64,000 bases of DNA from Valencia hispanica (Eukaryota; Chordata; Actinopteri; Cyprinodontiformes; Valenciidae): contig OY747716.1 of NCBI GenBank assembly GCA_963556495.2, positions 51,700,318-51,764,317 of the forward strand, read 5' to 3'. Position numbers and translations under genes: made by a program. Shown here one piece after another: positions 47,158 to 54,619 of the stretch; position 1 is the stretch's first letter, and every line of letters starts with the position of its first letter. The notes beneath the pieces are model-generated. The model saw nothing but the letters and a program-made list of their open reading frames with translations. It did no database searches and had not been told where the DNA came from.

Positions 47158-47604
47158 ATGGACCTAAAAAGAGTTGAATTTAAAAATGAAGAACTTGATG
47201 AGGAAACGTCTGTTCTTTTATCTGAATTGTCAAATGGGATTCCATCCGTGACGACACGCTCAATGTGCGATAAATCAACCTCTACAACTCTGGACAAAAA
47301 TCCGACATTGGCTTTTACAGAAGACTTTCCTCTTTTAAGCGAGACTCCGATTTCCTTCCTGGATCAAGAGAATCAAATGGAGGAAATTGAGAACTGGATA
47401 CCTACCGCAGTCAACAGTGCTATTAAAACTGCTCTAAGCCATTTTATGGGTTATGCCTGCGTATCTTTACTGCGGAAACAATGTAACTCTTGCAATATGG
47501 GAGGCAGTCAGCAGGAGCACCAGTGTTTAGGTGTAGATGCTATAAAGCAAAATATGTTTTATTCCCAGCAAAATTTGTTACAAACAGGTCCTACCCTCTT
47601 TTAG
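47158..47604 (+). CDS. Terminal-repeat protein, left copy (unknown function, CxxC...HxC)
   Basis: 148 residues from the first in-frame ATG (47,158); the frame is open without ATG back to a stop at 47,023, so a spliced or non-AUG start is possible. The N-terminal two thirds are acidic and Ser/Thr-rich (FKNEELDEETSVLLSELSNG). The last third has NSAIKTALSHFMG, then CNSCNMGGSQQEHQCL, a CxxC-x8-HxC arrangement able to bind one zinc ion. It lies wholly inside the terminal repeat, so a second copy sits inverted at the other end. The next gene carries the same C-terminal module. I do not recognise a named family; acidic tail plus zinc module suggests a regulatory or DNA-associated role, which is only an inference. 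Confidence 0.6.
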   Translation: MDLKRVEFKNEELDEETSVLLSELSNGIPSVTTRSMCDKSTSTTLDKNPTLAFTEDFPLLSETPISFLDQENQMEEIENWIPTAVNSAIKTALSHFMGYACVSLLRKQCNSCNMGGSQQEHQCLGVDAIKQNMFYSQQNLLQTGPTLF

Positions 47605-47612
47605 TAGCTTAC

Positions 47613-47740
47613 CCTGGTTGGTTTAACCTGGAAATAAGAAACCCTCCAAACTATTAAAGTTGTAGATAAAAAACAGTCCACCAATCGGCGCTCGACTTGC
47701 CCCTGCTCTGCTTTGTATTCGTTGTATTTATCACGCCCCT
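47613..47740 (+). repeat. Right copy of the 128-bp direct repeat
   Basis: See the partner at 46,758-46,885. This copy begins 9 bp after the stop codon of the left terminal gene and straddles the inner end of the terminal inverted repeat (47,661). It precedes the GC box and TATA box of the second gene. Confidence 0.85.
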
Positions 47741-47770
47741 CATGCCGAACATGTCCAGACAAGTCTACAG

Positions 47771-47802
47771 GCCCCGCCCCGTACGCTAGGTTCCTATATA
47801 AA
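47771..47802 (+). promoter_or_regulatory. GC box and TATA box of the second terminal-family gene
   Basis: GCCCCGCCCC at 47,771-47,780 followed 14 bp later by TATATAAA at 47,795-47,802, about 135 bp before the first in-frame ATG. A classical Pol II core promoter layout. Confidence 0.55.
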
Positions 47803-47937
47803 CCTCCTGGTCTTCGGCATTACATCCAGGACTTCCAGGCCGCCGTAATCTTCGCTCCGAGACGATGGATATGGGAAGGATTCGTCAAGCAGACCACTCT
47901 ACCGTCATACTGGGGGATCGGCCAGCCGTATGAGCCG

Positions 47938-48795
47938 ATGAGCACTCCGCCATCGCCTGTGGGGTTCGGCTACGCTAACCCGTATCATCCACCGTCAATT
48001 TCCTCGCTCTCGCCATGCTACTCTCCACCATCCCCTGTGTTCTCTCTTTCTGAGATTCTGCCTGCAGATGCCCAGCCCGACGCTTGGGTCGAGGGATCAT
48101 ACAACCCTGAAGCTGGGGGAGCGGGTCACCCTTATTTCAACTATTATCGGCCGCCTACAACGAAACATCGCCGTGTAAGACCCCCTCTATCTACTTCAAC
48201 CCCGGTGCCTATGCCCGATCTCGAGGGAGAGTGTGATGGACCTTCAGCGCCCAGCGATGGTGGGACCCCCGATGCGCCGGAATGCGCGACACCGGAACAC
48301 GGGTGTGCGTCTCAGGGTGAGGGGGGTGATTCTCCGGCTCTGGGTGAGGTTGACAAATGGGACCTGGTGGACGGTTTGATGTCATCCAGGTTCATCAAGG
48401 CTGTAAAGACTGCTGTTCTGCATCCATTTCACATGACCAGTGCTGCTTATCAGAAAGATAACTGTTATGGATGTCAAATTAGCCATCCCAGTCAGTTGCA
48501 GCATCAATGCCTAGAGCTAATGGATGAGGATTATTACCAACTCCACTTTCAATCAGTCATGCGACAACTTCTTACCCCGCGATTCATTCCAGCTATTCAA
48601 ATTCTGCTGGTAAATCGGAGCATACATGATGATGATGATCTGAAGGTGAAAACAGTAGCTGAAACCGTTCTACATGAGCTGAGGAGTATGCAGGGGTTCT
48701 GCAATGCGATTCAAGCTGTGTATGGTGATAGGGATGATGAAGCCATCCTGGAAGAACTCAGGACTGTCTCCCGATGCTATGGCTATGAAATCTGA
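47938..48795 (+). CDS. Paralogue of the terminal-repeat protein, longer (unknown function)
   Basis: 285 residues from the first in-frame ATG (47,938); the frame is open upstream to 47,713 without ATG. Residues 1-75 are Pro/Ser/Tyr-rich (STPPSPVGFGYANPYHPPS), residues about 90-145 acidic with Pro/Gly, both probably disordered. A helical module begins near WDLVDGLMSSRFIKAVKTAV and contains NCYGCQISHPSQLQHQCLEL, the CxxC...HxC motif shared with the neighbouring terminal gene (IKTAL/VKTAV block, same spacing to the Cys pair). A further 80-residue helical tail (TVAETVLHELRSMQGFCNAI) is unique to this copy. No named family recognised. The frame is intact. Polyadenylation signal candidates follow at 48,912. 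Confidence 0.65.
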   Translation: MSTPPSPVGFGYANPYHPPSISSLSPCYSPPSPVFSLSEILPADAQPDAWVEGSYNPEAGGAGHPYFNYYRPPTTKHRRVRPPLSTSTPVPMPDLEGECDGPSAPSDGGTPDAPECATPEHGCASQGEGGDSPALGEVDKWDLVDGLMSSRFIKAVKTAVLHPFHMTSAAYQKDNCYGCQISHPSQLQHQCLELMDEDYYQLHFQSVMRQLLTPRFIPAIQILLVNRSIHDDDDLKVKTVAETVLHELRSMQGFCNAIQAVYGDRDDEAILEELRTVSRCYGYEI

Positions 48796-48911
48796 TGTGT
48801 ACTAATGTTGGCTATATCTCCTCTGATATAAATGCTCTAGTTTAATCCTGACGTGTTTTGTTTTTTATTCATTTGTTTTTATAATTGTGTAATGCTATGG
48901 TTTTAAACTTG

Positions 48912-48918
48912 TAATAAA
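48912..48918 (+). terminator. Candidate polyadenylation signal after the second terminal-family gene
   Basis: AATAAAA about 117 bp after the stop codon, in an AT-rich stretch between this gene and the integrase. Confidence 0.45.
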
Positions 48919-49014
48919 AAAAAAACTTTGATCCAATCATATGGTTCATCAATCTGATTAATACAAGGGTTAAATTACACTAGCCGTTCTCCTGTACTAT
49001 CATTCGACAGTAAA

Positions 49015-50106
49015 ATGTCAGAACAGAGGGTGTTGACAAATGCATACTATGACCCCGCCCATCCGGGGAGCTATGGGGGTGTTGACAGATTGAGAAGGGG
49101 TTTAAAGGACAGAGAAGGACGTGTGATCGGTGTCGAAAAAGTAAAAGACTTTCTTTCAGGCGAGGACACCTACACGTTGCATAAACCTGCACGAGTAAAG
49201 TTTCCCCGGAATCGTGTTTTTGTAACCAAACCCTTGAAGCAATTCCAGGCCGACTTATGTGACATGCAAGCCTTGGCGACACATAACGACGGATTCAACT
49301 ATTTACTAACAGTGATTGATGTCTTTTCAAAAAAGGCGTATGTGCGTGCTTTAAAGAGAAAGATGGGGTGTGAGGTCGTTAAGGGGTTTGAATCAGTTTT
49401 TCAAGAGAGTCAAATTCCACAAAAATTACAGACGGATGCTGGTAAAGAGTTTTATAATAAACAATTTAAGTTAATGATGAAGAAATATGGTATTACCCAC
49501 TTTAGTACAGCCAGTGATCTAAAGGCATCTGTTGTTGAGCGCTTCAATCGCACTCTGAAGGGTAGAATGTGGAGATATTTCACCGCTAATAACACCTTCC
49601 GGTACATCGACGTCCTTCAAAAGCTAGTGGAGAGTTACAACCACAGCTTCCACTCAAGCATTAAGATGACACCTATGCAAGTGACGTCAGAGAATACTCC
49701 TCAAGTCATGAAAAACCTCTATTGCATCACCCCATCGATAGACTCTGGTAAAATAAAGACAAAGTTTCAGAAAGGGGATCTGGTCAGAATATCAAAGCTA
49801 CGTGGGGTATTGGATAAGAAATATGAGAACAGCTTCACAGATGAAATATTTACGGTTGACCGTTGCATACTCCGCTACCCCCCAGTGTACGAGTTAGTTG
49901 ATTATGATCAGGATCGAATACACGGATCGTTTTATGAGGCCGAATTGCAGAAAGTAAAAATTAATGGTGAGCGGGTGTATAACGTGGACAAGATTTTAAA
50001 GCGGCAGAGAGTCAACGGGGAGGACCAAGTCTTTGTGAGGTGGAGAAATTGGCCCGAAAAATTCAACAGTTGGGTCAGAGCCTCAGATGTTAAAAGGGTC
50101 AAATAA
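49015..50106 (+). CDS. Polinton integrase (retroviral-type, DDE) with C-terminal chromodomain
   Basis: 363 residues from ATG 49,015. The RNase-H-like catalytic core has Asp80 (FQADLCD), Asp141 (LQTDAGKEF) and Glu175 (SVVERFNRTLKG), the D,D-35-E pattern. VIDVFSKKAY and the SYNHSFHSSIKMTPMQV block are typical of Polinton/Ty3-like integrases. The C-terminal 49 residues form a chromodomain (VYNVDKILKRQ, VFVRWRNWPEKFNSWV), which in related elements tethers insertion to histone marks. No HHCC zinc-binding N-terminus is evident. It would join element ends to host DNA with a short target duplication. The frame is intact. It is the first gene after the paralogue pair and leads into the capsid genes. 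Confidence 0.94.
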   Translation: MSEQRVLTNAYYDPAHPGSYGGVDRLRRGLKDREGRVIGVEKVKDFLSGEDTYTLHKPARVKFPRNRVFVTKPLKQFQADLCDMQALATHNDGFNYLLTVIDVFSKKAYVRALKRKMGCEVVKGFESVFQESQIPQKLQTDAGKEFYNKQFKLMMKKYGITHFSTASDLKASVVERFNRTLKGRMWRYFTANNTFRYIDVLQKLVESYNHSFHSSIKMTPMQVTSENTPQVMKNLYCITPSIDSGKIKTKFQKGDLVRISKLRGVLDKKYENSFTDEIFTVDRCILRYPPVYELVDYDQDRIHGSFYEAELQKVKINGERVYNVDKILKRQRVNGEDQVFVRWRNWPEKFNSWVRASDVKRVK

Positions 50107-50235
50107 TATCGCCCACAAAACCGTGTAACACATCGTCGATTCACTATAAAGCGTGGGTTCTACAGACTATGATTAATTAGTAAACCTTACCCTCCAAAGC
50201 CTTTAGATGACTTTTTTTGCTCCGTCAAATTCACA

Positions 50236-51045
50236 ATGTCTGATGAGGGGTTCTATGTAACTCTACCTTTCAACGCCAGCGGAGAGGTATTTAAAGATAA
50301 CACGAGCTCAAATTATACTACAGACCTTCCAAAGGCTATTGAGCTAAGTGGAGACTGGGTAGTGGGACTGTGTGAAATTGTCTACCCTCATACATGGTAT
50401 AACCTGTCGGATCAGCATTCATACATTGATTTAAAGAAGGTTGTTTATGAGGTGGGAGACAAATCTAAAGATGAGAGGAATACACCCCGTATAGAATACG
50501 CCAGGTCCAAGTTTTCCGGAGGGGGGTATTTTGAGAGACCTCAAGACCTCTCAGATGCTCTAGTCCCAGCCGTGAAGAAATATGACAGGAGCATCGATCT
50601 AACCTACAATAATGTCTCGAAAAAATTTGACTTCAGGGGGGATGGAAGATACAAAATTCGAGCTAGCAACCCTCTCTCCATCATGCTCGGTTTGAACGCT
50701 GACGAATGGTGGACCATCTCCAACAGACCTGCGCCCCACCCAGCGGATCTCGGCACTGGTGTATATAACCTGTTTGTCTACACAGACATAATCCATTTCC
50801 AAACTGTTGGTGACAGTCACTCACCTCTGCTCGGTGTCGTAAACATAAATGGTAAATTCGGTGACGTGATTGGTGTGAGGTATAACACAGTGCATTACCT
50901 CCCCGTTTCAAAAAGCTATATTAAGACAATCTGCATACAGGTAAAAACTGATCGTAACGAGTGTGTGAACTTTGTATACGGGAAGACGATCGTGAAGCTG
51001 CACTTTAAACCGGTTTTGACACCTGCGGTAAAATGGCATACTTAA
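50236..51045 (+). CDS. Candidate minor capsid (penton-type) protein
   Basis: 269 residues from ATG 50,236, acidic-to-neutral and beta-rich in appearance, with regularly spaced aromatic/valine strands (GDWVVGLCEIVYPHTWYNLS, LTYNNVSKKFDFRGDGRYKI). It sits just before the core-like and major capsid genes, the place of the penton gene in Polintons, and its length suits a single jelly-roll protein. I see no diagnostic motif, so the call rests on position, size and general look. Its 3' end overlaps the next start by 13 nt. The frame is intact. Confidence 0.6.
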   Translation: MSDEGFYVTLPFNASGEVFKDNTSSNYTTDLPKAIELSGDWVVGLCEIVYPHTWYNLSDQHSYIDLKKVVYEVGDKSKDERNTPRIEYARSKFSGGGYFERPQDLSDALVPAVKKYDRSIDLTYNNVSKKFDFRGDGRYKIRASNPLSIMLGLNADEWWTISNRPAPHPADLGTGVYNLFVYTDIIHFQTVGDSHSPLLGVVNINGKFGDVIGVRYNTVHYLPVSKSYIKTICIQVKTDRNECVNFVYGKTIVKLHFKPVLTPAVKWHT

Positions 51046-51479
51046 CACACAGACCAGAACCAACGCGGTTTGTACTATATTATGTGAACCAGATGGGTGG
51101 AGAGCTACCCGGGTTTTCAGGACAGCCTGTCATGTATGGTCGTGGATTTGGATCTGTGTTTGCCCGCCTCTTCCGATTTATATCCCCATTTCTTAAGAAA
51201 GGAGTGTCGATTGCTAAACCGCACCTTAAAGCTGCGGCATCGAATATAGCTTCGGACGTCTTTGGGAGGGCGGTCAATAAAATCAAGAGCAAGATCGGTC
51301 AGAATTCTGATGCTCAGGAAGGTTCAGGAATAATGATCTTATCAAGACGAGGTCGAAAGAGACCCCCTGGAGAGCGTGTTTGGATGACTAGAAAACAAGC
51401 CAAGACAAAGAAAAAGAAACCACTCAGGGTGAGCAGGCAGAGGGGAAGGAAGTCCGGCAGAGGCTCTGACATATTTTAA
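51033..51479 (+). CDS. Small basic core-like virion protein
   Basis: 148 residues from ATG 51,033, overlapping the preceding stop. A hydrophobic/amphipathic centre (ARLFRFISPFLKKGVSIAKP) is followed by a strongly basic tail (RKQAKTKKKKPLRVSRQRGR, ending KSGRGSDIF). A Gly-rich segment near residue 30 and another at 99 (EGSGI) resemble cleavage-site regions of adenoviral cement/core precursors, but no site can be proven. Position between minor and major capsid genes fits a DNA-condensing or membrane-active virion component. Confidence 0.55.
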   Translation: MAYLTHRPEPTRFVLYYVNQMGGELPGFSGQPVMYGRGFGSVFARLFRFISPFLKKGVSIAKPHLKAAASNIASDVFGRAVNKIKSKIGQNSDAQEGSGIMILSRRGRKRPPGERVWMTRKQAKTKKKKPLRVSRQRGRKSGRGSDIF

Positions 51480-51491
51480 CCGAATAGGAAT

Positions 51492-52785
51492 ATGGCTCTA
51501 CTACATGTCAAATCGGGAGAGTGTACGCTCGGTGAGCTTGACTTATTTTCAGCGCCTATGACTCAACTATCGGTAGAGGATAAGCTGTACACTGAGATTT
51601 CACCCCTTTCAGCCATCACCGATGGAGGACCGATAGAATTTTTTATCCCTGGTGGGGGCGAGTCGTATACCGATTTAAATGACATGTTGATCCATCTCAG
51701 AGTTAAAATTAGCAATGCTAACGGTTCGCCCATGGCTCGTGACGCTAAGGTCGGCTTAATTAACTACCCTCTGAACACAATTTTTTCCCAATGTGATGTA
51801 ACCCTTGGAGACCGTCCAGCGCTACGCATCCTTATAGAGCTATGATCGAAACATTGCTTAATTATTCAGATCAAACCCTTAAAAGCCAGTTCAGTGCAGG
51901 GCTTTTTTATAAAGATACAGCCGATGAAATGGATTCTACAGAGACTATTGATGGACCGAATGAAGGATTAAACCAACGTGCCTCCTTTACAGCCCAATCT
52001 CGAGAGGTGCACCTGCTAGGACCGCTTCATGCTGACATTTATTCTGTGAAAGACTACTTTTGAACTCTGTTGACATAAGAATTAAGCTAACACGAGCAAG
52101 CGATGCGTTCTGTCTTATGGGTGCTGCAGATTCTACTTTCAAACTATGGATTTTAGGTGCAGCTCTCTTTGTCAAAAAGGTGACTGTATCTCCCGCCGTA
52201 CGGCTCGGTCATGAGACCGCATTAATGAAAGGAAATGCTTTGTACCCGGTATCGTGTGTGAATGTAAAAACATACTCTATACCTGAACATTCAAGAATAT
52301 GCACTCAGGAGAACCTGTTCTTGGGTATGACACCTAAATATGTGGTTATTTCGATGGTTAATCACCAGGCCTTCACAGGAGCGCGCAATTTGAATCCGTT
52401 TTCATTCAACCATTATAATATGGAGTATCTAGCTCTGTCCCGTGATGGTAGACAGATTCCTGCTAAGGCCTTCCAACCCAACTTCGATCAGGGTAATTCT
52501 GTACGAGAATATTACAACCTGTTTACATCCACAGGGAGGCATTTAAAGGATCTCCCCCTAAGCATAACTAGGGAGGACTTTAACACGGGTTACGCATTGT
52601 TTGCTTTTAATCTCGACCCATGTGCTGAATCTGAAGCACTATCACCAGTACGCAGTGGTAACATTAGGCTAGAAATGAGATTCAGAACACCGTTACCGCA
52701 CACAACAACGCTGATTGTATACGCGTGCTACGACTCCATCCTGGAAATAGACTCTAAAAGAAGAGTTTTAGTGGATTATTATTAA
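51492..52785 (+). pseudogene. Major capsid protein (double jelly-roll type), two frameshifts
   Basis: Three overlapping frame segments make one gene-sized unit: 51,492-51,845 (from ATG, LTSxx-style start with CTLGELDLFSAPMTQLSVED), 51,842-52,063, and 52,060-52,785. Blocks include IEFFIPGGGESYTDLNDMLI near the N-terminus and RLEMRFRTPLPHTTTLIVYA near the C-terminus, the latter matching the closing strands of Polinton major capsids. Total coding length about 430 codons suits the family. Frame changes lie shortly before 51,845 and near 52,050. It forms the icosahedral shell in the virus-like stage proposed for Polintons; here it cannot be made whole. Identification rests on position, size and strand pattern. 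Confidence 0.78.
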
Positions 52786-52797
52786 CCACTTGGAAAC

Positions 52798-53331
52798 ATG
52801 AATAATCACGAACTCGATGCAATACTCAGTCATCTGCTTGGGAAGCTTTTCTGCGGTGTATGGGCCAGCGACCAACTGGAGCTGCTACCACTGACATTCC
52901 CCAGACCGGCTTATTTTATCGTCAATACACACCCTTCTAACATGCCTGGGGAACACTGGCTAGCCCTCACTCTGGAAGAGGGTGGTAAAGCAACGTTTTT
53001 TGACTCTTACGGGTACTCACCAGAATTTGTCTATTACCCTTCATCCATTTTGGATTTTTTGAAAGATCGTTCGTCTGTGATAATGTACCATAACCAACAA
53101 TTTCAGAGCGTTCAATCTTCTGTTTGTGGGCATCACTGTATTTTTTATTTATGCCATAGAGCCTGTGGTCTCTCCATGCAACAAGTTTGATCAAAGTATT
53201 GTCAAATTCCTGAATCAAATGATGAGCTTGTATCTAACTTTGTCAGAAAGTATGTGAAATGTGCTATGAAGCGAAACACAACGTTTTTCACGCATAGAAC
53301 CTGTTCTCTAGATGTCTCTCTGCAGCGATAG
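52798..53331 (+). pseudogene. Adenain-like cysteine protease with one in-frame stop
   Basis: From ATG 52,798. Catalytic His53 in MPGEHWLAL, Asp69 in TFFDSYGYSP, and Cys110 in SSVCGHHCIFYL with an upstream glutamine for the oxyanion hole: the complete adenovirus-protease (C5, ULP-like) layout. A TGA at 53,188-53,190 ends the frame after 130 residues, but the same frame stays open for 46 more codons to a TAG at 53,329-53,331, so the C-terminal helix region is cut off. The enzyme processes capsid precursors. It meets the minus-strand genes tail to tail, overlapping the next one by 24 bp. Confidence 0.88.
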
Positions 53332-53574
53332 GGTGACACGCGGCTCTTCGTTCACTCCTTGCTTAAGGAGGGTTAGGTATTTCTGAAGTAATGCGTGGTA
53401 GCGTTTAATTTTCTCGTACGATGCACTGTTTGGGTCATCCAATATTGCCTGCATGTCCTCATCAGTGTCATCCTGAGCCTTCTGTCGTATGGTTCCGGAG
53501 TTATCCCGTTGCTTCAGACGATTTAATTGATGCGGTGAGACTAGAAACATTTTCTGTGATGCTCTCAGTGTCAT
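53308..53574 (-). CDS. Small helical virion-associated candidate, 88 residues
   Basis: Opens at an ATG (53,574) and is predicted almost entirely helical and charged (KRYHALLQKYLTLLKQGVNE; an acidic DDTDEDMQAILDD centre). It begins MTLRASQKMFLVSPHQLNRL. It is the last gene of the minus-strand block, 9 bp after the neighbouring gene and overlapping the protease 3' end. No enzyme motif. I believe a similar small gene accompanies capsid genes in other Mavericks but cannot confirm it here. Intact frame, so under no visible decay. Confidence 0.5.
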   Translation of the reverse strand: MTLRASQKMFLVSPHQLNRLKQRDNSGTIRQKAQDDTDEDMQAILDDPNSASYEKIKRYHALLQKYLTLLKQGVNEEPRVTLSLQRDI

Positions 53575-53583
53575 AATACACTT

Positions 53584-53922
53584 CTACCGGCGGAATATTC
53601 CAGCCACCAATTCTCCGAGAAACGGTATTACAGCTGCAATCAGTGGGAGAATTCCTCCTGTCTGGGTTTTCAATGTCTGTCGTTTGCGCTTTAACCCCAC
53701 CTTCCGATCAGCCAACAGCCTGAGGATTTTTTTCTGCTTCTTAAGTCTGTTGTATTGTGTTGTGGACAGCTTGATGTTCCCTTTCAGCACATTTAAAGCA
53801 ATCTCGCACAAGGTTTGTAGAAAGTCGGGAGAACAATGAGTTAGGATATCTTTACGTTTCTGGGGTGTGGAATGAAAAAGAGCCCCTAGTAACGGCGCAT
53901 TTCTTTTTATGCGTGCCGACAT
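53584..53922 (-). CDS. Basic protein with C-terminal hydrophobic segment, 112 residues
   Basis: Start taken at ATG 53,922 (the frame reaches 53,931 with a GTG). Features: a Lys/Arg-rich middle (YNRLKKQKKILRLLADRKVG then LKRKRQTLK), a TGG, then a hydrophobic 20-residue end (ILPLIAAVIPFLGELVAGIF) closing in RR. This basic-then-hydrophobic plan suits a DNA-binding or membrane-active virion component. Its start overlaps or abuts the ATPase stop (53,928-53,930), indicating co-transcription. Frame intact. No name assigned. Confidence 0.55.
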   Translation of the reverse strand: MSARIKRNAPLLGALFHSTPQKRKDILTHCSPDFLQTLCEIALNVLKGNIKLSTTQYNRLKKQKKILRLLADRKVGLKRKRQTLKTQTGGILPLIAAVIPFLGELVAGIFRR

Positions 53923-53927
53923 GTTGG

Positions 53928-54611
53928 TCACTTGTTCTTAGCTATGTAAACAGCCGGCCACTGTCCAGGAAGTAAACCTGTCCTGAGCCTGTATTGGTCT
54001 GGTGTTTCAGGGGTTAGGTCTACACATAAATAGCCGTGTGGTTGGCTCGTAGCATCTTCAAAACTCTCCATGAAAAAGGGTTTCTGTCCAGGGAAAATTT
54101 GACGTGCTAAATTTGCTACCTGCAATCTGTCACGTGGGTTTTTAAACAAGACCATATAATTACAATTAAGACTGATAGTTCGAGTATGTTTCCCCTTGAG
54201 AAACACATTCTGAGTCAACATCATAACGCTCATGTTTCTATGGTGTCGATATTGTGTAAATATTTTCACGACCTCTGGATGCTCAGCTGCTTGAAAGAGT
54301 ACATCATCGAGAATCAATAGATGCGATTGATCTGGGGGGAATAAAACATCATCTTTAAAGGAATGAGGCAATCCTTCGATGAATTTAATTGATTTATTAA
54401 TCTTCATCAATTCCGTATACAATGGTTGGAATGAAGTGTAGATCCAAACAATATTTTCAGGTACAGAATCCATCACATGTAGACAATTAATCAAAACATT
54501 TTTTACAAAAAAAGACTTCCCACAGCCACTCGGGCCTACCACAAGACTTGAAAAAGGAGTTTTAAATCTTGGATCAAAGTTAATCGCTTCCAGTTCACCC
54601 TGATGCTGCAT
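53928..54611 (-). CDS. Genome-packaging ATPase (FtsK/HerA superfamily)
   Basis: 227 residues from ATG 54,611 (the frame extends to a TTG at 54,623 but the ATG is the likely start). Walker A GPSGCGKS lies at residues 26-33 and Walker B LLILDD at about 98-103; TQNVFLKGKHTRTISLNCNY carries the sensor-like stretch that follows. NPRDRLQVANLARQIFPGQK is a family-typical C-terminal block. It would pump DNA into capsids, as A32-like ATPases do. Length is normal and the frame intact. It follows the polB stop directly, so the two genes share a transcript. Confidence 0.88.
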   Translation of the reverse strand: MQHQGELEAINFDPRFKTPFSSLVVGPSGCGKSFFVKNVLINCLHVMDSVPENIVWIYTSFQPLYTELMKINKSIKFIEGLPHSFKDDVLFPPDQSHLLILDDVLFQAAEHPEVVKIFTQYRHHRNMSVMMLTQNVFLKGKHTRTISLNCNYMVLFKNPRDRLQVANLARQIFPGQKPFFMESFEDATSQPHGYLCVDLTPETPDQYRLRTGLLPGQWPAVYIAKNK

Positions 54612-54619
54612 TTTCCCCC

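Larger units (their letters stand above)
46933..47661 (+). repeat. Left terminal inverted repeat of the Maverick (729 bp)
   Basis: Reverse-complementary to 56,352-57,107, starting CACCGGG(C/T)GGCATTTACC at the outside and ending TATTAAAGTT inside. It lacks a 27-bp block present in the right copy; the junction is a GCGGT that flanks the block on both sides there. It includes a TATA box and one full terminal gene. Confidence 0.9.

Noticed and set aside
53188..53190. Programmed stop readthrough in the Maverick protease
   Set aside because: The frame does continue, but no readthrough-promoting context or downstream structure is evident, and the neighbouring capsid gene is also broken, so a disabling mutation is simpler.
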